From Clostridiales bacterium (GTDB taxonomy: Bacteria; Bacillota; Clostridia; Lachnospirales; Anaerotignaceae), in contig JAHZAW010000039.1 in assembly GCA_019423725.1 (NCBI GenBank), positions 30,370 to 47,900 of the forward strand: a stretch of 17,531 bases of DNA, given 5' to 3'. The position numbers and the translations under genes are program-made. Every line of letters begins with the position of its first letter. Position 1 is the stretch's first letter. The notes beneath the pieces were generated by a model. The model did not search any database and was not told the origin of the DNA. It worked only from the letters and a program-made list of their open reading frames with translations. Of the stretch, positions 1 through 7,196 are shown in pieces.

Positions 1-1
1 T

Positions 2-79
2 ATAAATATCGGCCCGGCCATAGGCTCCCATATAGGTGTGGGTGCCCTGGGAGTGGTCTACTTCGCTCCGGAAGAATAA
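2..79 (+). CDS. DegV family protein, C-terminal fragment
   Basis: The first 25 codons open into the window in frame 2 and end at TAA 77-79. The peptide ends IGPAIGSHIGVGALGVVYFA, which matches the conserved C-terminal strand of DegV fatty-acid-binding proteins (usual pattern IGPxIGxHxGPGALG), with Val where Pro is common. DegV proteins bind a fatty acid, and in Firmicutes act as the FakB subunit that presents it to the FakA kinase. Only the tail is visible, so the full domain cannot be checked. A strong terminator follows within 11 bases, so this is the last gene of its unit. Confidence 0.8.
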   Translation: MNIGPAIGSHIGVGALGVVYFAPEE

Positions 80-89
80 AAGACTTGAT

Positions 90-123
90 AAAAAACCGTT
101 TCGTTTGACCGAAACGGTTTTTT
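90..123 (+). terminator. intrinsic terminator after the DegV gene
   Basis: A perfect 14-bp inverted repeat (AAAAAACCGTTTCG at 90-103 and CGAAACGGTTTTTT at 110-123) with a six-base loop and a T run. The A-rich 5' arm means it could also work for - strand transcripts. Confidence 0.9.
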
Positions 124-125
124 AT

Positions 126-475
126 TTTTACCGGCCATGGTTTTTCAGAAAACAGCTGGCCATTTGGATCTATGCCCTCCCAGCCTGAGCACCACTGCCC
201 CAGACAGTGGACCCCCATTCTTGTCCTGCCACCTATGTCAGGCGGTAAAGCTGCATCCTTACCCCCTTACCCCTTTACCCTGCTCACTCTGCCCCGGCAT
301 TGCTCTCATCTCCTTACACTGCCCTCAGCATTGAACCCACATCTTTTCCCTGCCGCTTAAGTCTTTCCTGTCTTTCACTTCCTCCTTTCTAAAGGGCTCG
401 GCCCTATACCTGCCCCATTTTCTGCCTTTGTTCAGTGTGCATACTTTTCATAATAAAGTTTGTATATAATTTACG
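126..475. other. pyrimidine-rich low-complexity spacer
   Basis: About 350 bases without a credible gene. The + strand is rich in C and T runs (CCCTTACCCCTTTACCC style, roughly 170-420). Two short open frames here lack ribosome sites and give Pro/Ser/Leu/Cys-rich peptides that simply reflect the base composition. I see no RNA gene or mobile element. Confidence 0.6.
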
Positions 476-505
476 GTGACAAAGTTCAGTCAAATACCGT
501 ACAAT
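476..505 (+). promoter_or_regulatory. promoter of the hydroxy-acid cluster
   Basis: GTGACA (476-481) and TACAAT (500-505), separated by 18 bases, form a plausible vegetative promoter. The expected start of transcription, about 512, lies inside the palindrome at 510-527. A second TATAAT at 465-470 has no convincing -35 partner. Confidence 0.55.
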
Positions 506-509
506 TAAG

Positions 510-527
510 ACATCAAACGTATGATGT
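510..527. promoter_or_regulatory. palindromic operator candidate for the GntR regulator
   Basis: ACATCA-AACGTA-TGATGT is an 18-base dyad in which 8 of 9 pairs match. It begins 4 bases after the -10 box and covers the likely transcription start, a position suited to repression. The second gene of the unit encodes a GntR/FadR repressor, a family that binds short palindromes of this kind. The assignment is inferred from position and symmetry. Confidence 0.55.
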
Positions 528-582
528 TTAAACATAAAAACATAAGGAAATAAAAACATAAAATACCACGGAGGTGCTTAAA

Positions 583-1536
583 TTGGAAGAAAAATTAATG
601 CGTTCACTCATCGACAAGGAACTTCTGGCAAACTATGAGGCTTCACCTGGATTTGATCTGGAACATCTGGCTGAATTCAAGGTATCCAGCTATGAACAGG
701 AGAAGAAAAACCTCAAGGATGACCCTGATGTAAACGTATACGAAAAAATGATACCCGGACCCGAAGGCGCTCCCGATATAAAACTCAGGATATATGAGCC
801 CGCTGGAAGGGGCGTGGAACTTCTCCCCTGCGGAATGTTCTTCCATGGCGGCGGATATGTGTTTGGAAGCGTCATAAGACAGAACGACATGTGCCTCAGG
901 ATGGTAAAAAATGTTGGAATGGTCGTTGTTTCAGTGGAATACAGGCTTGCCCCGGAATACAGATACCCCGCTGCCATCGAGGACGCATATACAGCCCTCC
1001 TGTGGGTGGATAAAAACGGAGCTTCCATCGGTGTGGATACTTCCAGGATAGCCATAACCGGCCTTTCAGCCGGCGGCGGCCTTACGGCTGCCCTTGCCCT
1101 CATGACCAGGGACAGAAAGGGACCTAAGCCCGTATTGCAGATACCCTTATACGCAATGCTTGACCATAGGGCTGATACGGTGTCCCAGAAGGCTGTCACC
1201 AGCCATAAGGTATGGTGCTATGATTACAGCAAAATAGGCTGGGCCGCATATCTTGGAGACAAAGAGCCTGACTGCTACGCATCTCCCACCATGGCTGAGG
1301 ATCTCAGCGGACTGCCTCCTGTATTTTCATTCATAGGCACCGTGGACCCCCTGCTTGATGAAAATATCGAATACTGGACAAGGCTCATCAGAGCCGGTGT
1401 GAGCGTGGAATATCATATATTCCCCGGCTGCTACCATAGTTTTGAAATATCCGTTCCCGAATCGGGATACGCAAAGATGGCCTACAGCCTTATGTACAAT
1501 GCTCTCAGAAAGGCTTTTGGCATAAAGGAGGCTTAA
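583..1536 (+). CDS. alpha/beta hydrolase, hormone-sensitive lipase (GDXG) family
   Basis: Predicted carboxylic-ester hydrolase of 317 residues, close to the usual family length. Visible motifs are the oxyanion-hole HGGG (88-91), YRLAPE with the following YPAAIED, the nucleophile GLSAG (Ser162; most relatives have GDSAG), the acid in TVDPLLDE (Asp255) and the His in YHSFE (His285). There is no signal peptide, so it is probably cytosolic. I chose TTG 583 because GGAGG at 570-574 lies eight bases upstream; an upstream GTG at 574 overlaps that site and cannot be used with it, and ATG 598 is the other alternative. It is the first gene after the promoter and ends two bases before the GntR start. 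In this context it may open an ester or lactone that feeds the dehydratase. The substrate cannot be read from sequence. Confidence 0.88.
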   Translation: MEEKLMRSLIDKELLANYEASPGFDLEHLAEFKVSSYEQEKKNLKDDPDVNVYEKMIPGPEGAPDIKLRIYEPAGRGVELLPCGMFFHGGGYVFGSVIRQNDMCLRMVKNVGMVVVSVEYRLAPEYRYPAAIEDAYTALLWVDKNGASIGVDTSRIAITGLSAGGGLTAALALMTRDRKGPKPVLQIPLYAMLDHRADTVSQKAVTSHKVWCYDYSKIGWAAYLGDKEPDCYASPTMAEDLSGLPPVFSFIGTVDPLLDENIEYWTRLIRAGVSVEYHIFPGCYHSFEISVPESGYAKMAYSLMYNALRKAFGIKEA

Positions 1537-1538
1537 GT

Positions 1539-2252
1539 ATGCCTTTGGAAAAAGTTAAGGGTAAGAAAAAAGAGTCCGCCGTGGATTTTGTCATAAAGAC
1601 ATTTAAGGAACAGCTGGAAAAAAAGGAACTGCGCCCCGGCGACAGGATCCCCAATGAAACGGAGCTTTCAGAAATGCTCTCCGTCAGCCGCGGCTCTGTC
1701 AGGGAGGCCATGAAAATACTCTCAGCCCTTGGCGTCATAGACATACAAAGGGGCAACGGGACTTTCATAAGCCAGCCCGACAGTCTCTCCAGCATGGACC
1801 CGGTGCTTTTCAGCTTCCTGCTCATGAGCCCCACTAAAAAGGAGATCATGGATTTCAGGACAGCCATAGAAAGGGAAGTGCTTTATATGGCGGTGCGTAA
1901 TGCCGGTGAGGGGGATATAAAAGCTCTCAGGGAAAATCTGGAAAGATTCAAGGGCATATCCGGAAACGGCAGAGAGATAAACGAGGAAAAACTAAAAGCT
2001 GACCTGGAATTTCACCATCTGCTGGGCAAGGCCACCCATAACGGCTTTATGGAGAGGGTATATGCCTTTGCCATGAACTATTTCAGCCCCTACCTGCTCA
2101 AGACCTATGAAAACCAGGATGATGTGCCAAATCTTTCCGTCAGGTGCCATGAGATGCTCCTGGAGCCCATAGTTAAAAAGGATATGTCCCTGGTGGAAGG
2201 GGCCATCAAAGACAGTAATGATATATGGATAAGTTTAGCCATGCTCATATAG
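1539..2252 (+). CDS. GntR family transcriptional regulator, FadR/FCD subfamily
   Basis: Probable ligand-responsive repressor of this catabolic cluster, 237 residues. The N-terminal winged helix spans about 12-78 (LRPGDRIPNETELSEML, VSRGSVREAM, then the wing RGNGTFIS). An all-helical FCD effector domain follows at about 100-235. FCD domains usually hold a metal with one Asp and three His. Here Asp155-x3-His159 and His204 (in CHEMLLEPI) are present, but the last-helix His appears to be Ser226 (AIKDSND), so metal binding may be altered or lost. It starts two bases after the hydrolase stop and uses the GGAGG inside the hydrolase 3' end. The palindrome at 510-527 is its likely operator. FadR-type regulators commonly govern sugar-acid and organic-acid pathways, which agrees with the UxaA-family genes downstream. 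Confidence 0.9.
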   Translation: MPLEKVKGKKKESAVDFVIKTFKEQLEKKELRPGDRIPNETELSEMLSVSRGSVREAMKILSALGVIDIQRGNGTFISQPDSLSSMDPVLFSFLLMSPTKKEIMDFRTAIEREVLYMAVRNAGEGDIKALRENLERFKGISGNGREINEEKLKADLEFHHLLGKATHNGFMERVYAFAMNYFSPYLLKTYENQDDVPNLSVRCHEMLLEPIVKKDMSLVEGAIKDSNDIWISLAMLI

Positions 2253-2274
2253 AACACGGACAAGGAGGAAAAAT

Positions 2275-2547
2275 ATGTATAACAGTCTCGTAATAAAAGA
2301 AACAGACAGCGTCGTAACGGTCATAGCCCCCATCAAGGCCGGTGAGAAAATAATTTACGACATCGGCGGAGAGGAAAAAAGCATCACCGCTGCAACGGAT
2401 ATACCCATCTACCATAAGGCTGCCCTGAGGGATATTAAAAAGGGCGAAGTCATAACAAAATACGGCTGTAAAATCGGCTATGCCCTCACTGACATAAAAC
2501 AGGGCGAACATATACATACATGGAACCTGGACAGCATGATGAAATGA
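2275..2547 (+). CDS. UxaA family dehydratase/lyase, small SAF-domain subunit
   Basis: A stand-alone SAF domain of 90 residues, matching the N-terminal region of altronate dehydratase and the small subunit of (2R)-sulfolactate sulfo-lyase (SuyA type). The family signature is visible: IYHKAALRDIKKGE (46-58), then TKYGCKIGYA and GEHIHTWN (77-84). The paired His residues near 47, 79 and 81 are the conserved polar positions of this domain. A good AAGGAGG precedes the ATG. The large subunit begins 43 bases downstream, so the two are probably cotranscribed and act as one enzyme. In many bacteria the two parts are fused in one polypeptide; here they are split. Sequence alone does not separate a sugar-acid dehydratase from a sulfo-lyase. 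Confidence 0.88.
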   Translation: MYNSLVIKETDSVVTVIAPIKAGEKIIYDIGGEEKSITAATDIPIYHKAALRDIKKGEVITKYGCKIGYALTDIKQGEHIHTWNLDSMMK

Positions 2548-2590
2548 TATGCATATAGGAAATTTATGATAGATGATCGGAGGAATACAG

Positions 2591-3751
2591 ATGAAATTCA
2601 AAGGATATAGAAGACCCGACGGAAAAATAGGCATAAGGAACCATGTGCTCATTCTCCCCTGTTCCCTGTGCGCCAGCGAGACAGCAAGATTCATAGCTTC
2701 CCAGGTGCCCGGAGCCGTTTACATACCTAACCAGGGCGGATGTGCAGCTTCAGCCGCTGACATAGAGATGACATTCAAGGTGCTTTCAGGCTTTGCCGCA
2801 AACCCCAATGTATACGGCACCGTAGTCGTTGGAAACAACTGTGAGGGAGTACAGGCTCCCGTGCTCGTGGAGAGGATAAAGGCTCTCACCAACAAACCTC
2901 TGGAAAGCGTAGTAATAAGGGAGGCAGGCGGAACCATCAAGGCCGTTGAGCTGGGTGTTAAATACGCCATGAAAATGAGCATGGAAGCTTCCATGTGCGT
3001 CAAGGAGGAAGCCGACATATCAGAGCTCATACTGGCTACGGAATGCGGCGGCAGTGACCCCACCAGCGGACTGGCAGCAAATCCCGCTTTAGGATATGTC
3101 AGCGACAAACTGGTATCCTTAGGAGCCACCAGCATACTTTCAGAAACTACGGAGCTTATGGGCACCGAGGACATACTGGCCGCAAGATGTATAGATGAGA
3201 GGGTGGCCAAGGACCTTCTGGATATGATAAAGAATAACGAGGAGCACTTTGCTCTGGCAGGCGAGAATATAAGGGACGGCAACCCTTCCCCCGGAAACAA
3301 GGAAGGCGGCCTCACCACCATCGAGGAAAAATCCCTGGGCTGCATAAACAAGGCCGGATATTCCACCATCAATGAGGTATACGGCTATGGCGAACAGATA
3401 ACCAAAAAGGGCCTTGTGGTAATGGATACACCGGGACAGGATATAGCTTCCATAGCTGCCATGGTGGCAGGCGGAGCCCAGATAGTAATATTCACCACCG
3501 GACGCGGAACACCCACAGGAAACGGCATCGTTCCCGTCATAAAACTTACGGGAAATGCCGAGACATTCTCCCTTATGAACGACAATATCGACTTTGACGC
3601 CAGCGCCATCGTTGCCGGAAAGGCTTCCATCGCCGAAACAGGAGAAAAATTATTCGACCTTATGATGGAGGTAGTAAACGGCAGGATGAGCAAGGCTGAA
3701 GCCCTTGGATTCAACGACATGTCCATGGCAAGAAAATGTAATTTCTGCTGA
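2591..3751 (+). CDS. UxaA family dehydratase/lyase, large subunit
   Basis: Catalytic subunit of the UxaA (altronate/galactarate dehydratase, sulfolactate sulfo-lyase) family, 386 residues, the usual size for the split form. These enzymes remove water or sulfite from the C2-C3 bond of 2-hydroxy acids, and characterised members depend on iron. Landmarks are GYRRPDGKIGIRNHVLILP (5-23), GNNCEG (81-86), ATECGGSD (149-155), KSLGC (247-251), MDTPGQD (278-284) and FTTGRGTPTGN (301-311), with PVIKLTGN after it. Ten Cys are present, including a C-terminal CNFC. ATG 2591 is preferred because GGAGG at 2579-2583 lies seven bases upstream; the ATG at 2573 lies upstream of that site. SuyB-like and UxaA-like roles both remain possible. 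Confidence 0.88.
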   Translation: MKFKGYRRPDGKIGIRNHVLILPCSLCASETARFIASQVPGAVYIPNQGGCAASAADIEMTFKVLSGFAANPNVYGTVVVGNNCEGVQAPVLVERIKALTNKPLESVVIREAGGTIKAVELGVKYAMKMSMEASMCVKEEADISELILATECGGSDPTSGLAANPALGYVSDKLVSLGATSILSETTELMGTEDILAARCIDERVAKDLLDMIKNNEEHFALAGENIRDGNPSPGNKEGGLTTIEEKSLGCINKAGYSTINEVYGYGEQITKKGLVVMDTPGQDIASIAAMVAGGAQIVIFTTGRGTPTGNGIVPVIKLTGNAETFSLMNDNIDFDASAIVAGKASIAETGEKLFDLMMEVVNGRMSKAEALGFNDMSMARKCNFC

Positions 3752-4100
3752 TGCATGACCAGCGGACAGGGAGCCAAAGGGGCCGAACTCTGAATGGCTT
3801 ACTGGACTTGATAGTCTAATGGTCTTAATGGTCTTAATGGTCTAATGGTCTTAATGGTCTTAATGGCTGGCCCGGGTCATATGTCCGGGCTGGCTCAGCT
3901 GGACCGGAGACCGGACTGACTGGACTGGGATAAATGGACCCGGATAAATGGTCCTGCTGACTGGACTTGGCTGATTGGCCCCGGATGACTGGACCCATCT
4001 CATGGTATCGGTCTCATCACACCGGCGCACGGCGGCCTAGGACTTTTAATGATCTTTAAGGGGTCATATGGCTTTTAAGGGCTTATAAGGAGGCTTATAG
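3752..4100. other. repetitive spacer between the dehydratase and the LarA homologue
   Basis: 349 bases with no gene. It contains a perfect tandem duplication (3815-3866), a hairpin with GCCCGG/CCGGGC arms (3870-3890) that lacks a T run, many scattered TGGAC(T/C) and GGACCGGA-like words (3900-4000), and three about 10-bp units of the type GCTTNTAAGG at 4071-4100. The last of these units supplies the ribosome site of the next gene. No clear promoter is visible. Confidence 0.7.
3815..3866. repeat. 26-bp perfect tandem duplication built of TCTTAATGG units
   Basis: Bases 3815-3840 and 3841-3866 are identical. Each copy consists of TCTAATGG followed by two TCTTAATGG units, giving six subunits in a row with no spacer. 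This is a minisatellite-like array, not a CRISPR, because there are no unique spacers. Confidence 0.95.
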
Positions 4101-5414
4101 ATGAAAAAGATAGATTTCCCGGATATGAACTTTTTCGTTCAGGGGATAGAGGATGTTAAGATCCCTAAAATGGTAAGGATAAGGGAAAAATACGAGGATG
4201 ATAAAATAGATGATATAAGGGCCCATCTTGAAGGAGAACTGGACGCCCTTGACATAGACAAGGCAGCCCTTAAGGGCAAGAGCATAGCTGTGACCGTTGG
4301 CAGCCGAGGCATACCCGGAAATGATATATTAGTCAGGACCATATGCGATAAGCTCAAGGAATGGGGAGCTGAACCATTCATCATACCGGCCATGGGAAGC
4401 CATGGCGGCGGCACCGTTGAGGGAAATTTACAGATAATAACGGACTACGGCATAACCGAAGAAGCCATGGGAGTGCCTATCAAGGCTTCCATGGAGGTGG
4501 TGCGCATAGGCACCCTTAATGACGGAGCTGACACCCCCGTATACTGCGACAAATACGCCGCTGAAGCCGACGGCATCGTTATATACAACAAAATAAAGCC
4601 CCATACGGATTACAAGGGATATGTGGAAAGCGGCATGTGCAAAATGATGGCCATAGGCATAGCCAAACATTATGGCTGCTCCTGGTTCCACAGACAGGGC
4701 TTTGATACCTTTGCCCAGAGGATACCCATGGTGGCTGAGGAATTTTTAAATAAGATGAATGTCATAATGGGTATAGGCTTAGTACAGAACGCCTACGATG
4801 AAATATCCGAAATAAAGGCATTCCCCAAGGATAAAATAATCGAGGGAGACCATGAACTGCTCCAGACAGCTAAAAGAAGGCTGCCCAGGATGAAATTCGA
4901 CAACATAGACGTGCTCATCGTGGACAGGATAGGCAAAAACGTCAGCGGCGCCGGAGCTGACCCCAATGTCACCGGCAGGGGATGTATGCCCGGATTTGAG
5001 GACGATTTCCACTGCAAAAAGCTGCTCATAAGGGGACTTACGCCCCAGAGCCATGGCAATGCCTGCGGTCTTGGATACGCTGACATAACCACTAAAAAAT
5101 GTCTGGAAAGCGTGGACTGGGAAAGCACCTGGATAAACTTCTCCACAAACACCATGCTCAGCGCCGGAAAAATACCCGTATACCAGAATACGGATTTTGA
5201 GGCCATAAGGCTGGCCATCCGCACCTGCGCCAAATTAAATGACTATTCCAAGGCAAGGATAGCCAGGTTAAGGGATACCCTTTCCCTTTCTGAGATAGAG
5301 ATCTCCGAGGCCCTCCTTCCCGATGTCATGGGCAGGGACGATGTGGAGATACTCTCAGAGCCCTATGAACTCAAATTTGAGGAGGACGGCTCACTGAAGG
5401 ATTTTGAGTGCTGA
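4101..5414 (+). CDS. LarA-like nickel-dependent racemase/epimerase (DUF2088 family)
   Basis: Homologue of lactate racemase LarA, 437 residues. LarA-type enzymes interconvert 2-hydroxy acids by hydride transfer to a pincer nickel-nucleotide cofactor bound to a Lys. Matching landmarks are VGSRGI (Arg69), MGSHGG (His101, equivalent to the first catalytic His), KPHTDYKGYVESGMCK (His168 as the second catalytic His, Lys181 as probable cofactor Lys) and His197 as candidate nickel ligand. Characterised relatives act on lactate, malate, phenyllactate or gluconate. The cofactor genes larB, larC and larE are not in the window. Start ATG 4101 has AAGGAGG at 4087-4093. The gene ends at a strong terminator. 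Lying behind a UxaA-type enzyme, it probably corrects C2 stereochemistry of the same or a related hydroxy acid; the substrate is not known. Confidence 0.85.
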   Translation: MKKIDFPDMNFFVQGIEDVKIPKMVRIREKYEDDKIDDIRAHLEGELDALDIDKAALKGKSIAVTVGSRGIPGNDILVRTICDKLKEWGAEPFIIPAMGSHGGGTVEGNLQIITDYGITEEAMGVPIKASMEVVRIGTLNDGADTPVYCDKYAAEADGIVIYNKIKPHTDYKGYVESGMCKMMAIGIAKHYGCSWFHRQGFDTFAQRIPMVAEEFLNKMNVIMGIGLVQNAYDEISEIKAFPKDKIIEGDHELLQTAKRRLPRMKFDNIDVLIVDRIGKNVSGAGADPNVTGRGCMPGFEDDFHCKKLLIRGLTPQSHGNACGLGYADITTKKCLESVDWESTWINFSTNTMLSAGKIPVYQNTDFEAIRLAIRTCAKLNDYSKARIARLRDTLSLSEIEISEALLPDVMGRDDVEILSEPYELKFEEDGSLKDFEC

Positions 5415-5434
5415 TAAATTACAGTTTTTCTATG

Positions 5435-5475
5435 ATAATAAAAACCCTGACGGTCTCGTCAGGGTTTTTTATTAT
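5435..5475. terminator. bidirectional intrinsic terminator between convergent genes
   Basis: ACCCTGAC (5444-5451) and GTCAGGGT (5458-5465) form the GC core, extended by A/T arms to about 5435 and 5475. Runs of A and T flank it on both sides, so it can end the LarA homologue on the + strand and the lipoprotein on the - strand. The stop codon of the lipoprotein (5472-5474) lies inside the distal arm. Confidence 0.9.
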
Positions 5476-6536
5476 TCAATTGGGCCGTATTTATATTCTT
5501 CCGTGGTCATCGTCCCGCTTTTTATATCCTCGTAAACGCACTTTATAAGGTTTCCCGCTTCATCATAGGTCCTGGTCTCTTCGCTCATCTGTGTGCCGGC
5601 TCCATCATAGGTGTATTCCTTTGTCACCTGTCCTCTGTCGTCATGTTCATAAACATAACGGACACTTACTTCTCCCTTATCATAGGCAGCCATTTCCTGG
5701 GGCCTGCCATTATCATCATATACATAGGCCATTTCCACGGTTTTTGTTCCGTCCGGGGATACGGTGCTCATCTCCAGTATATTTCCGCTGCTGTCATATG
5801 CCCTTTCGCGGCGTTCCCATAATGTTCCGTTCTTATTATATATTATGGCCGCCGTTTCCTTTCCGTTGGGATCATATTCATACTCCATGGGATATTTTTC
5901 AGGGTCTCCGTTTTCGTCAAAACCTATCCTTCTTATGACGTTTCCGTTTTCATCATTTTCAAAAATATAGCTGTTTGTAAGGTCCTCATTGCCGTTCTCA
6001 TCATAATTTACAGCCTTTGTCCTATATCCGTTTTCGTCATACTCATAGGTATAGAATCTAACGCCCCTGCTTATTTCCTCCACAAGAAGGCCCCGCTCAT
6101 CGTATATCCACTGGTCAAAACTGTCCTCCGCTCCGCTCTCGTCATAAAATATCTGCTTTATCATATTTCCTTCCAAGTCATACTCTGCGCTCCATGAAAC
6201 CACCTGTTTTTGATCCTCATCATAAGAAGTGTATTTTGTCGTCCTTCCTGCTCCGTCCTTTTCCTTAAGTATCCTGTAAACAAGCTCATCGTTTTCATAA
6301 TCTTTTTCCTCAACGCTCCTGCCGCCGTCGGTATATGTTGATTCTTCACGATATACGGTGACGGCCCCATCGGCTTCCTGTATGGTCTTTACATATTCAA
6401 GGAGCACGGTATCCGTACTTTCTTCACTCTGCCCGCTGTCAGTCGTGGAAACAGTTTCAGAAGCAGTTTCTGAGGAACACCCTCCAAGTCCTGCAGAAAT
6501 CACCGCTGCCAAAGCCAGGATAAAAAATTTCTTCAT
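5472..6536 (-). CDS. lipoprotein with 26-residue DxxG (YD-like) repeats
   Basis: Predicted surface lipoprotein of 354 residues. The N-terminus is a lipoprotein signal peptide with LGGC and lipid-carrying Cys20, followed by a Ser/Thr/Glu linker to about 45. The rest is a long beta-repeat: YDLEGN (119), YDERGL (145), YDENGY (166), NDENGN (194), YDPNGK (221), YDSSGN (247), YDDNGR (273), HDDRGQ (298) and YDEAGN (324) recur about every 26 residues, with a second DxxG-type turn about 12 residues after most of them. This resembles RHS/YD-type or YwqK-like repeat architecture but has no toxin domain. A GAGGTG site precedes ATG 6536. It stands alone between two terminators. Its function is unknown; binding of a surface or extracellular ligand would be a guess. 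Confidence 0.85.
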   Translation of the reverse strand: MKKFFILALAAVISAGLGGCSSETASETVSTTDSGQSEESTDTVLLEYVKTIQEADGAVTVYREESTYTDGGRSVEEKDYENDELVYRILKEKDGAGRTTKYTSYDEDQKQVVSWSAEYDLEGNMIKQIFYDESGAEDSFDQWIYDERGLLVEEISRGVRFYTYEYDENGYRTKAVNYDENGNEDLTNSYIFENDENGNVIRRIGFDENGDPEKYPMEYEYDPNGKETAAIIYNKNGTLWERRERAYDSSGNILEMSTVSPDGTKTVEMAYVYDDNGRPQEMAAYDKGEVSVRYVYEHDDRGQVTKEYTYDGAGTQMSEETRTYDEAGNLIKCVYEDIKSGTMTTEEYKYGPIE

Positions 6537-6631
6537 AAGTACACCTCTTTTCTTAAACAGCCACTTTTAAAAATAAATAATAATTCCAATTCTGTTAATA
6601 AAAGCATAGCATAAAAGCCATTTAGCGTCCA

Positions 6632-6659
6632 CATAAAAAGGACAGACATCCGTCTGTCC
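6632..6659 (-). terminator. intrinsic terminator after the HMA membrane protein
   Basis: GGACAGAC (6640-6647) and GTCTGTCC (6652-6659) form an 8-bp stem with a four-base loop. On the - strand it is followed by CTTTTTATG, a typical U run. It lies nine bases past the stop of the gene at 6668. Confidence 0.9.
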
Positions 6660-6667
6660 CAAACTTT

Positions 6668-7036
6668 TTATTCTATGGTCTCGATACTTAATACATCATA
6701 TCCGGCACGGTCCACTATATCCTCTATGATGGAGCTGTCCGCAGGGTCTTTCATATACACATCGGCGGTCTTTTTTGAAAGATCCACCTTCGCCATGAAT
6801 CCTTCCCGGCTGTTGAAGGCGTTTTCCACCCTAATGGCGCAGTTTTTACAAGTCATACCCCCTATCCTTACCCTTTTTAAACAGGGATAGGAGTTTTTGT
6901 CCCCATCCCTGGGCTTTATCCTCTTTACCTGGTCTCCTCCAGCTCCACAGCAGCCGCCGGCCAGCTTTTTCATATAGCTCTTTATCGAAAATACAACTAC
7001 CACCACCAGCACCACTATTATTATCGCAGTCGACAT
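6668..7036 (-). CDS. membrane-anchored HMA-domain protein with FeoB-associated-like N-terminus
   Basis: Small membrane protein of 122 residues. One N-terminal membrane helix (about 3-18) is followed by a basic patch and GGCCGAGG (27-34), the layout of FeoB-associated Cys-rich peptides. A linker leads to a heavy-metal-associated domain at about 54-120 with the metal motif GGMTCKNC (59-66) and the usual beta-alpha-beta end AGYDVLSIE. It could accept or pass on a soft or transition metal at the inner face of the membrane. The start has AGGGAGG upstream. It is the last gene of the - strand run after flavodoxin but is separated from it by a terminator, so its expression may be lower or depend on readthrough. 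Which metal it binds is not shown by sequence. Confidence 0.85.
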   Translation of the reverse strand: MSTAIIIVVLVVVVVFSIKSYMKKLAGGCCGAGGDQVKRIKPRDGDKNSYPCLKRVRIGGMTCKNCAIRVENAFNSREGFMAKVDLSKKTADVYMKDPADSSIIEDIVDRAGYDVLSIETIE

Positions 7037-7069
7037 TTTTCCTTCCTCCCTTCAATTTGTCTGTTTATC

Positions 7070-7097
7070 AAAAAACAGCCCGGGAGCTTCCTCCCGG
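7070..7097 (-). terminator. intrinsic terminator between flavodoxin and the HMA protein
   Basis: CCGGGAG (7080-7086) and CTCCCGG (7091-7097) enclose a four-base loop. Read on the - strand it is followed after three bases by six T (7070-7075). The downstream ATG is only about 35 bases further, with no obvious promoter in between, so partial readthrough is likely. Confidence 0.85.
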
Positions 7098-7196
7098 ACC
7101 TATGTATATCTTAAGTGATCCTTAATCCTTAGTACATCCTGTGCGCTTCTCTGGCAGCCTTTTTGCGGCTGTCAAATGCCTTACTAATTTTACTAA

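Noticed and set aside
137..360. Two overlapping + strand open frames of 62-65 codons
   Set aside because: No ribosome sites, and the Pro/Ser/Cys/Leu-rich peptides follow from the C/T-rich base composition.
690..1199. - strand open frame of 169 codons opposite the hydrolase
   Set aside because: The + strand frame has all catalytic motifs of its family; the antisense peptide has no recognisable domain.
3815..3866. CRISPR array
   Set aside because: The repeat units are 8-9 bp and contiguous with no unique spacers.
3870..3890. Terminator after the UxaA large subunit
   Set aside because: The hairpin is good but has no T run and lies about 120 bases past the stop, so termination is not supported.
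7130..7196. Frameshifted C-terminal extension of flavodoxin (a frame reading SKAFDSRKKAAREAHRMY lies after the stop)
   Set aside because: The flavodoxin has the full normal length at 139 residues, so the downstream frame is probably chance or a remnant too short to assign.
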